A stretch of DNA of 6,498 bases, from positions 1 to 6,498 of the forward strand of contig CAXTHH010000036.1 of NCBI GenBank assembly GCA_964244065.1, given 5' to 3'. Origin of the DNA: JASLDZ01 sp964244065. Its GTDB lineage: Bacteria > Pseudomonadota > Alphaproteobacteria > Caulobacterales > Caulobacteraceae. Position 1 is the stretch's first letter; each line of letters begins with the position of its first letter. A program made the translations under genes and the position numbers. Of the stretch, positions 1-5,023 are shown piece by piece. Under the pieces are notes generated by a model. That model searched no databases. It had not been told where the DNA came from and worked only from the letters and a program-made list of their open reading frames with translations.

Positions 1-936
1 GCGCTGGAGCTCGGCCGCGCCAGCCCCGCCTTCCGCTCGGTGTTCGGCACCAACGTGGGCATCGGCAGCCAGGGGCTGGTGATGTTCGGCACGCCCGAGC
101 AGAAGGCCCGCTGGCTGCCGGGCGTCGCCTCGGGCGAGACCATCACCTCCTTCGCGCTCACCGAGCCCGAGGCGGGCAGCGACAGCGGCAGCGTGCGCAC
201 CTCCGCCCGGCTGGACGGCGACGCCTACGTGCTGAACGGCTCCAAGCGCTACATCACCAACGCCGGCAAGGCGCAGCTCTTCACCGTGATGGCGCGCACC
301 GATCCGGAGATCGCGGGCGCGGGCGGCGTCTCCGCCTTCCTGGTGCCGCGCGACCTGCCGGGCGTGAGCGTCGGCAAGGCCGAGAAGAAGATGGGCCAGC
401 AGGGCGCCCACGTGCACGACGTGAACTTCGACGACGTGCGCGTGCCCGTTGACCACCGGCTGGGCGCCGAGGGCCAGGGCTTCAAGGTGGCCATGCAGGT
501 GCTCGACCGCGGCCGCCTGCACATCTCCGCCGTGTGCGTGGGCGTGGCCGAGCGGTTGCTCGCGGACTGCGTGGCCTACACCAGCGGGCGCAAGCAGTTC
601 GGCCAGGCGCTGAGCTCGTTCCAGATGATCCAGGCCATGATCGCCGACAGCAAGACCGAGGCGCTCGCCGCCCGCGCGCTCACGCTGGAGACCGCGCGTC
701 GCAAGGACCGCGGCGAGAACGTCGTCATGGAGAGCGCCGCCGCCAAGCTCTACGCCAGCGAGATGGTGGGCCGCGTGGCCGACCGCGCCGTGCAGATCTT
801 CGGCGGCGCCGGCTACATCAGCGAGTACGGCATCGAGCGCCTGTACCGCGACGTGCGCATCTTCCGCATCTACGAGGGCACGAGCGAGGTGCAGAAGCTG
901 ATCATCGCCCGCGAGACGCTGAAGCGCGGCGGATGA
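1..936 (+). CDS. Acyl-CoA dehydrogenase, C-terminal 311 residues (5' end outside window)
   Basis: This FAD-dependent enzyme introduces the alpha,beta double bond into an acyl-CoA, the first step of beta-oxidation or branched-chain acyl-CoA breakdown, and passes electrons to electron-transfer flavoprotein. The reading frame is open from base 1, so the gene is cut; about 70 N-terminal residues are probably missing, judged from the usual length of about 380. The first family signature, FALTEPEAGSD, lies at fragment residues 51-61. The second runs from QIFGGAGY (265-272) to the C-terminal YEGTSEVQ. The Glu in YEGTSEVQ (fragment residue 292) aligns with the catalytic base of medium-chain acyl-CoA dehydrogenase. 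The GTG at 40 is an internal Val codon, not the start. The stop overlaps the DUF3253 start by 4 bases (ATGA), so the two are probably cotranscribed. The family is certain; chain-length or branched-chain specificity cannot be read from this sequence. Confidence 0.95.
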   Translation, partial: ALELGRASPAFRSVFGTNVGIGSQGLVMFGTPEQKARWLPGVASGETITSFALTEPEAGSDSGSVRTSARLDGDAYVLNGSKRYITNAGKAQLFTVMARTDPEIAGAGGVSAFLVPRDLPGVSVGKAEKKMGQQGAHVHDVNFDDVRVPVDHRLGAEGQGFKVAMQVLDRGRLHISAVCVGVAERLLADCVAYTSGRKQFGQALSSFQMIQAMIADSKTEALAARALTLETARRKDRGENVVMESAAAKLYASEMVGRVADRAVQIFGGAGYISEYGIERLYRDVRIFRIYEGTSEVQKLIIARETLKRGG

Positions 937-1202
937 GCTCGCCCATCGAGGACGCCGTCTTCGACCTGCTCGCGCGGCGCGAGCCGGGCAAGAGCATCTG
1001 CCCGTCGGAGGCGGCCAGGGCGGTGGATCCCGAGAACTGGCGGCGGCTCATGCCGCAGGTGCGCGCCACGGCGATCGGCCTCGCCCGCGCCGGGCGCCTC
1101 GAGATCACGCGCAAGGGCCGGACGACCGACCCCGACGCGTTGAAGGGGGTGTACAGGCTGCGCCTGCCCGCGCCGCCGTCCGCGCGGGCGGACGCCCCAT
1201 GA
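933..1202 (+). CDS. DUF3253 family small protein
   Basis: An 89-residue soluble protein of unknown function. The middle matches the DUF3253 pattern as I remember it: a CPSEAARAV segment (about residues 23-31), then W..LMPQVR and a basic ITRKG stretch, then DPDALKG and a closing RLRL. The alternation of short helices with a final basic hairpin is compatible with a small winged-helix fold; this is inference, not demonstrated here. There is no signal peptide or membrane segment. The start ATG overlaps the stop of the acyl-CoA dehydrogenase (ATGA at 933-936), which argues for translational coupling and fixes the start; a longer upstream reading in the same frame would only shadow the dehydrogenase. 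The last residues are Pro/Ala-rich and poorly conserved in character. The next convincing gene downstream is a uracil-DNA-glycosylase-like protein, about 100 bases away. Confidence 0.85.
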   Translation: MSSPIEDAVFDLLARREPGKSICPSEAARAVDPENWRRLMPQVRATAIGLARAGRLEITRKGRTTDPDALKGVYRLRLPAPPSARADAP

Positions 1203-1283
1203 TCGGCTGCGCGTGGTCGCCCCCGTCCGCCGCCGCCCGCCCGCCGGCGCGCGGGCGCCTCCGCGATGGACGTTCCGCGCCTC

Positions 1284-1306
1284 TGGACCCGTCCGAAGCG
1301 GGTCCA
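1284..1306 (+). promoter_or_regulatory. Hairpin abutting the UDG-like gene start codon
   Basis: A perfect 8-bp inverted repeat, TGGACCCG (1284-1291) and CGGGTCCA (1299-1306), surrounds a 7-base loop. The last paired base is the A of the proposed start codon at 1306. In mRNA this stem would cover the space where a ribosome binding site should be, and no Shine-Dalgarno-like stretch is visible there. It could restrain initiation, or it may be only a by-product of GC-rich sequence. There is no T-run after it, so it is not a typical intrinsic terminator. The rest of 1203-1283 holds nothing I can assign with confidence. Confidence 0.3.
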
Positions 1307-1971
1307 TGACCGCCCGAGCTTCACCCGCGCCGTCGTCGCGCCTGTCCGCCACCGGGTCCGCCTCGTCGCCGCCCGACCTCGCGGGCGCGCGGCTGCAGGC
1401 GCTCCTGGGCGAGATCGCCGCCTGCCGGGCCTGCGCGGGCGAGTGGGCGCACGCGCCGCGGCCGGTGGTCATGGTGGGCGAGCGCACGCGCCTGCTGGTC
1501 TGCGGCCAGGCCCCCGGCCGGCGCGTGCACGAGAGCGGGCGGCCGTTCACCGACGCGAGCGGGAACCGGCTGCGCGACTGGATGGGCGTGGACGCGGCCG
1601 CCTTCTACGGCGACGGGCGGATCGGCGTGGCGGCGCAGGCCTTCTGCTTTCCCGGCACCAACCCGAAGGGTGGCGACTTCCCGCCGCCGCCCCGCTGCGC
1701 CGCCCTGTGGCGCGATAGGCTGCTCGCGGCCCTGCCGGGCGTGGAGCTCACGCTCCTGGTCGGCGGCCACGCCCAGGCCTGGGCGCTGGGCGCCCGGGCC
1801 AAGCCGACCATGACGGAGACGGTGCGCGCCTGGCGGGAGTACGGCCCGGACGTGATCCCCCTGCCGCACCCCTCCTGGCGCAACACCGCCTGGCTCAAGC
1901 GCGAGCCCTGGTTCGAGCGCGAGGTCGTGCCCGAGCTTCGCCGGCGCACGGCGACGATCCTGGCCTCGTGA
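1306..1971 (+). CDS. Uracil-DNA glycosylase family protein (family 4-like, putative Fe-S)
   Basis: A 221-residue member of the uracil-DNA glycosylase superfamily, probably acting in base-excision repair of uracil or a related damaged base. Motif 1 is GQAPG (67-71), followed by SGRPF (77-81); motif 2 is HPS (188-190) within a PHPSWRNTAWLKR segment. Cys40 and Cys43 form a CxxC pair, and Cys114 and Cys131 are separated by 16 residues. This is the spacing of the [4Fe-4S] ligands in family 4 enzymes, so a cluster is likely. Motif 1 has Gln where classical family 4 enzymes have Glu (GEGPG), so the activity may differ. I chose ATG 1306; a GTG at 1213 would add a low-complexity extension. Even from 1306 the first 25 residues are Ser/Ala/Pro-rich and unlike a folded domain. 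The stop overlaps the hydrolase start (GTGA). Confidence 0.85.
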   Translation: MTARASPAPSSRLSATGSASSPPDLAGARLQALLGEIAACRACAGEWAHAPRPVVMVGERTRLLVCGQAPGRRVHESGRPFTDASGNRLRDWMGVDAAAFYGDGRIGVAAQAFCFPGTNPKGGDFPPPPRCAALWRDRLLAALPGVELTLLVGGHAQAWALGARAKPTMTETVRAWREYGPDVIPLPHPSWRNTAWLKREPWFEREVVPELRRRTATILAS

Positions 1972-3011
1972 GGCGCCGCGCCCTCCTGTGGGCGGGCGCC
2001 GCCGGCGCGGCCGGGGCCTGCACGCCCAGGGTGCAGGCCCCCGCGCTGCCGGGCCCGGGCTTCGCCGGTCCGCGGCTGGAGCCGGACGCGCTGGTCAGCT
2101 TCGACGGCGCACGCCTGCCGCTGACGATGTGGGCCCCCGCCGGCGAGCCCTGGGCGGTGGTGGCCGCGCTGCACGGCATGAACGACTACGCCGCCGCCTT
2201 CCGCCTGGCCGGACCGTACTGGGCGGAGCGCGGCGTGCTCACGGTGGCCTACGACCAGCGCGGCTTCGGCCGCGGCCCCTCGCGCGGCGTGTGGGGCGGG
2301 GAGGCGGCCATGGCGGAGGACCTGCGCACACTCTGCCGCCTGCTGCGCGCCTTCCACCCCGGCGCGGTGTTGGCGGTGGTGGGCGAGAGCATGGGCGGCG
2401 CGGTGGCCGTGGCCGCCTCCACCGCCGCCGACCGGCCGCCGCCCCTCTGCGACCGCCTGGTGCTGAGCGCGCCCGCCGTGTGGGGCTGGGGCGCGCAGGA
2501 CCCGCTCTCCGCCGGCTCGCTCTGGCTCTTGGCGCACACCTGGCCGGCGCGCGAGCTGACCGCCCCCGCCTGGCTCGCCCGCCGCATCCACGCCAGCGAC
2601 AACATCGAGGAGCTGCGGCGCATGGGGGCCGACCCGCACATGATCTTCGCCACCCGGGCGGACGCCACCTACGGCCTCGTCGAGCTGATGCAGGCCGCGC
2701 GGGAGCGCATCGAGCGGCTGCCCGACCCGCCGCGCACGCTGATGCTCTATGGCGCGCACGACGACCTGATCCCCAAGCCCGCCGCCTTCTTCGCCGCCGC
2801 CCGCCTGCGTGCGTCCGGAGGGCGCACCGCCTACTATCCCGAAGGGCGCCACCTGCTCACCCGCGACCTGGGCCGCGCCCGCGTGCTGGACGACGTGCTG
2901 GCCTTCCTTCGCAAGCCTGCCGCACCCCTGCCCTCCGCCCCGCCGCCCATCCCCGCGGACCGACGCGCCGCCGCCCGGGCTCAGCTTGCTCCGCCCCCGG
3001 CGAGGGCTTAG
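1968..3011 (+). CDS. Alpha/beta hydrolase, monoglyceride lipase/lysophospholipase-like putative lipoprotein
   Basis: A 347-residue serine hydrolase of the Hydrolase_4 / PldB-like group, expected to cleave a carboxylic ester such as a monoacylglycerol or lysophospholipid; the substrate is unknown. The nucleophile is Ser141 in GESMG (139-143). The oxyanion region is LHGMND (68-73). The acid is probably Asp265 in GAHDDLIP, and the base His295 in EGRHLL. AYDQRGFGRG (94-103) is typical of this group. The N-terminus has three Arg, a short hydrophobic stretch and AAGAC with Cys18, resembling a lipoprotein signal, though Ala rather than Leu sits at -3; membrane anchoring is therefore tentative. The last 30 or so residues are Pro/Ala-rich and lie outside the fold. 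The GTG start at 1968 overlaps the UDG-like stop by 4 bases; a GTG at 2031 is an alternative that would remove the lipobox. Confidence 0.88.
   Translation: MRRRALLWAGAAGAAGACTPRVQAPALPGPGFAGPRLEPDALVSFDGARLPLTMWAPAGEPWAVVAALHGMNDYAAAFRLAGPYWAERGVLTVAYDQRGFGRGPSRGVWGGEAAMAEDLRTLCRLLRAFHPGAVLAVVGESMGGAVAVAASTAADRPPPLCDRLVLSAPAVWGWGAQDPLSAGSLWLLAHTWPARELTAPAWLARRIHASDNIEELRRMGADPHMIFATRADATYGLVELMQAARERIERLPDPPRTLMLYGAHDDLIPKPAAFFAAARLRASGGRTAYYPEGRHLLTRDLGRARVLDDVLAFLRKPAAPLPSAPPPIPADRRAAARAQLAPPPARA
2013..2041 (+). repeat. 11-bp perfect inverted repeat inside the hydrolase 5' end
   Basis: GGGGCCTGCAC (2013-2023) and GTGCAGGCCCC (2031-2041) are exact reverse complements separated by 7 bases. 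The stem begins 46 bases into the hydrolase reading frame and covers the lipobox codons. It could form a very stable mRNA hairpin shortly after a translationally coupled start. In DNA this GC-rich, such a repeat could also arise by chance, and it lies in coding sequence, so function is unproven. Confidence 0.4.
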
Positions 3012-3051
3012 GTGCGCGCATCCCGCGACCCCGAGAGCCCGCATTCCCGGC

Positions 3052-4116
3052 ATGACTCTGTTCGATTCGCCCGCTTTCGAGGGCCATGAAGCCGTTCACG
3101 CGTTCCACGACGAAGCGACCGGCCTGAAGACCATCATCGCCGTCCACTCCACGGCGCGGGGGCCCGCGGCGGGCGGCTGCCGCATGTGGGCCTACGGCTC
3201 GGCGCAGGAGGCGCTGGACGACGCCCTGCGGCTGTCGCGCGCCATGAGCTACAAGAACGCGGTGGCCGACATCGCCCACGGCGGCGGCAAGGCCGTGATC
3301 ATCGGCGACAGCCGGACGCACAAGACGCCGGCGCTGTTCGAGGCGTTCGGCCGCGCCGTGGACGCCGTGGGCGGCCGGTACTGGACCGCCGAGGACGTGG
3401 GCATCGCGCCCGAGGACCTCGCCGCCGCCCGTCGAACGACCCGCTACGTCGCCGGCCTGGAGGGCCACCCCGCCGCCTCCGGCGACCCCAGCCCCGTCAC
3501 CGCGGAGGGCGTGTTCCGCGGCCTGAAACTCAGCGCCGAGCGCGCCTACGGGCGAGGGCTGGACGGCATGACGGTGGCCATCCAGGGCGTCGGCCACGTG
3601 GGCGCCTACCTGGCCGACAAGCTCCATGCCGCGGGCGCCAGGCTGGTGGTGGCCGACGTGAACGCCGAGGCGCTGCGCACCGTGGCCGACCGCACGGGCG
3701 CGACCGTCGTGCCGCCGGAAGCCATTCTGGACGCCAAGGCCGACGCCTTCGCCCCCTGCGCGCTCGGCGGGGCGGTGACGCTGGAGGCGCTCGACCGGCT
3801 GCACGGCAAGGTGGTCGCGGGCGGCGCCAACAACCAGCTCGCCACCGTGGAGGCCGGCCGCCAGCTGTTCGACCGCGGCCTGATCTACGCCCCGGATTAC
3901 GTGATCAACGGCGGCGGCATCATCAACGTGGCCGGCGAGATCCGCGCGCTCGACGCGGGGGAGGCGTTCGACCCCGCCTGGGTGGAGGGCAAGCTCTCCC
4001 GCCTCATGGACACCCTGGCCGAAGTGCTCGACCGCTCCGCCGACGAACGCCGCCCCACCCACGAGATCGCCGGCGAGATCGCCCGGAGCCGCATCGCGGA
4101 GGCGCGGGCGGCCTAG
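3052..4116 (+). CDS. Leu/Phe/Val-type NAD-dependent amino-acid dehydrogenase
   Basis: A complete 354-residue cytosolic enzyme that reversibly deaminates a hydrophobic amino acid to its 2-oxo acid and ammonia with NAD. The length matches the family (about 350-365). Key residues: GPAAGGCRMW (37-46) in the substrate-binding region; Lys68 in SYKNA; catalytic Lys80 in HGGGK; Asp115 in AEDVG. These have the same numbers as in Bacillus/Geobacillus leucine dehydrogenase. The Rossmann domain has GVGHVG (179-184), and Asp202 ends the second strand, which favours NAD over NADP. GGANNQLA (257-264) and NGGGIINVAGE (286-296) follow. Residue 40 is Ala where Bacillus leucine dehydrogenases have Leu, so leucine preference is not certain. 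The ATG at 3052 is preferred: it gives the family-typical N-terminus, whereas in-frame upstream codons would only overlap the hydrolase. The gene begins 40 bases after the hydrolase; the Shine-Dalgarno is weak (GAGAG at 3033-3037, rather far). Confidence 0.93.
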   Translation: MTLFDSPAFEGHEAVHAFHDEATGLKTIIAVHSTARGPAAGGCRMWAYGSAQEALDDALRLSRAMSYKNAVADIAHGGGKAVIIGDSRTHKTPALFEAFGRAVDAVGGRYWTAEDVGIAPEDLAAARRTTRYVAGLEGHPAASGDPSPVTAEGVFRGLKLSAERAYGRGLDGMTVAIQGVGHVGAYLADKLHAAGARLVVADVNAEALRTVADRTGATVVPPEAILDAKADAFAPCALGGAVTLEALDRLHGKVVAGGANNQLATVEAGRQLFDRGLIYAPDYVINGGGIINVAGEIRALDAGEAFDPAWVEGKLSRLMDTLAEVLDRSADERRPTHEIAGEIARSRIAEARAA

Positions 4117-4119
4117 CAG

Positions 4120-4145
4120 CCCTCTCCCGCGCAAGTGGGAGAGGG
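4120..4145 (+). terminator. Hairpin 3 bases after the amino-acid dehydrogenase stop
   Basis: CCCTCTCCC (4120-4128) pairs with GGGAGAGGG (4137-4145). Inner C-G and G-T pairs lengthen the stem to 11 bp, closed by a GCAA (GNRA-type) tetraloop at 4131-4134. It lies immediately after the dehydrogenase stop codon (4114-4116), where a transcript-ending or 3'-protecting hairpin is expected. No T-run follows, so Rho-independent termination in the strict sense is doubtful; 3'-end stabilisation is equally possible. Confidence 0.5.
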
Positions 4146-4240
4146 ATAGGCGGAGCGAAGCGGAGCCAGGGTGAGGGGTCCCCCTATCCACCACCTCCAG
4201 CACAGGAACTCACCCTCACCCTGACCGCTTCGCGGTCTGT

Positions 4241-4265
4241 CCCTCTCCCGCAGGGCGGGAGAGGG
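4241..4265 (-). terminator. Hairpin 3 bases after the flgH stop
   Basis: CCCTCTCCCGC (4241-4251) pairs with GCGGGAGAGGG (4255-4265), an 11-bp perfect stem with a 3-base loop. On the minus strand it starts 3 bases after the flgH stop codon (4271-4269) and would end the flagellar transcript or protect its 3' end. The second hairpin at 4223-4237 follows in the same RNA. No U-run follows either stem. Confidence 0.5.
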
Positions 4266-4268
4266 TTG

Positions 4269-5015
4269 TCAGAACGGGCTGAACTTCTGCACCAGCGCCT
4301 GGCCGTAGGGCGTCTTCTGCACGTTGGAGATCTGGCCGCGGCCGCCGTAGGAGACGCGGGCCTCGGCGATCTGGGTGTGGCGGATGGTGTTGGCGGCGCT
4401 GATGTCCTCCTGGCGCACCACGCCGGCGACGGTCAGCTCGCGCAGCTCGCTGTTCACGCGCACCTCCTGCCGGCCCTGGATTACCAGGTTGCCGTTGGGC
4501 AGCACGGAGGTGACGGTGGCGGCGACGGTCAGGTTCACCGCCTCCGCCCGGTTCACCGAGCCCGCGCCGTTGGACGACAGGTCGCTCTTCACGCCGATCG
4601 CCTGGCTGGGGTCGAAGGCGCTGGGGAGGATCTTCCCCAGCGAGCTCTCCAGCCCGAAGAACTTCGAGACGCCGACGTCGTTCGTCGACTTGCGGGCGGT
4701 CTGCGAGGTGTTGGACACCTGCGCCCGGTCGGCGATGTCGATGTTCACGGTCAGGATGTCGCCCACCCGGTGCGCCCGCTGGTCCTGGAAGAAGGCGCGG
4801 GAGCCCGTGCGCCACAGGCTGTTGGCCCCGGCGGGACGCGCGCCCATCCGGGCGCCGGGCGCGGGCTCCTCCAGCACCGCGGTGTGCTGGGGCATCAGCG
4901 ACGACGGATAGCCCATCGGCGTCATCTGCGGGGTGAGCACCGCGTCCTGCACGGCGGCGCAGGCGCCGAGCGGAAGCAGCGCGCAGAGCGCGAAGGCGAG
5001 GGTGCGGGCGGTCAT
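4269..5015 (-). CDS. flgH: Flagellar L-ring lipoprotein FlgH
   Basis: A 248-residue outer-membrane lipoprotein that forms the L-ring, the bushing through which the flagellar rod passes the outer membrane. The N-terminus is a lipoprotein signal with the lipobox LGAC (16-19), so Cys19 is the lipidated residue. Family features follow: NSLWRTGSRAFFQDQRAHRVGDILTV (65-90), where the ring protein core begins; PNGNLVIQG (163-171), then the EVRVNSELREL region; and QEDISAANTI (192-201), closing with a QALVQKFSPF C-terminus (239-248). The length is typical (about 230-250). The ATG at 5015 is chosen because it places the signal peptide correctly; an upstream open frame only shadows flgA. Eight bases separate it from the flgA stop, with no clear Shine-Dalgarno, so translation is probably coupled to flgA. 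It is the last gene of the operon in this window and is followed directly by a hairpin. Confidence 0.96.
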   Translation of the reverse strand: MTARTLAFALCALLPLGACAAVQDAVLTPQMTPMGYPSSLMPQHTAVLEEPAPGARMGARPAGANSLWRTGSRAFFQDQRAHRVGDILTVNIDIADRAQVSNTSQTARKSTNDVGVSKFFGLESSLGKILPSAFDPSQAIGVKSDLSSNGAGSVNRAEAVNLTVAATVTSVLPNGNLVIQGRQEVRVNSELRELTVAGVVRQEDISAANTIRHTQIAEARVSYGGRGQISNVQKTPYGQALVQKFSPF

Positions 5016-5023
5016 GCGGGGGC

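Larger units (their letters stand above)
4120..4265. repeat. Inverted pair of palindromic (REP/BIME-like) repeats
   Basis: Copy A (4120-4177, read forward) and copy B (4265-4213, read on the minus strand) share one layout: a CCCTCTCCC...GGGAGAGGG hairpin, a short linker, a variable GC-rich segment with a GCGAAGC core, then AGGGTGAGGG. In copy B the variable segment is itself a hairpin, GACCGC (4223-4228) with GCGGTC (4232-4237); in copy A it pairs poorly. The copies face each other across a 35-base spacer (4178-4212), so the whole could also fold as one large cruciform. The layout resembles dispersed intergenic repeats of GC-rich alphaproteobacteria; that comparison is from memory. They occupy nearly all of the gap between two convergent genes. 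Confidence 0.75.

Noticed and set aside
1213..1305. 31-residue extension of the UDG-like protein from GTG 1213
   Set aside because: It is Arg/Pro/Ala-rich low-complexity sequence in GC-rich DNA, and the protein is already at least as long as expected from ATG 1306.
1504..1545. GRRVH near motif 1 as the UdgX-type KRRIH loop
   Set aside because: In UdgX the KRRIH loop lies well after motif 1, in an insertion before the central helix; here the residues are directly part of motif 1, so they are not equivalent.
2809..3051. N-terminal extension of the amino-acid dehydrogenase from an upstream start at 2809
   Set aside because: The extra residues are Pro-rich and overlap the hydrolase coding sequence in another frame. 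The ATG at 3052 gives the normal family N-terminus and puts Lys68/Lys80 at the family numbering.
1605..3053. Long minus-strand open frame of 482 codons opposite the UDG-like and hydrolase genes
   Set aside because: It is low-complexity Gly/Ala/Arg/His sequence antisense to two genes with clear catalytic motifs.
2857..4203. Minus-strand open frame of 448 codons opposite the amino-acid dehydrogenase
   Set aside because: It has shadow composition without any motif, and the plus-strand gene is unambiguous.
4117..4268. CRISPR-like or mobile-element interpretation of the repeated CCCTCTCCC segments
   Set aside because: There are only two copies, in inverted orientation and with internal palindromes; no regular spacing, transposase or target duplication is visible.
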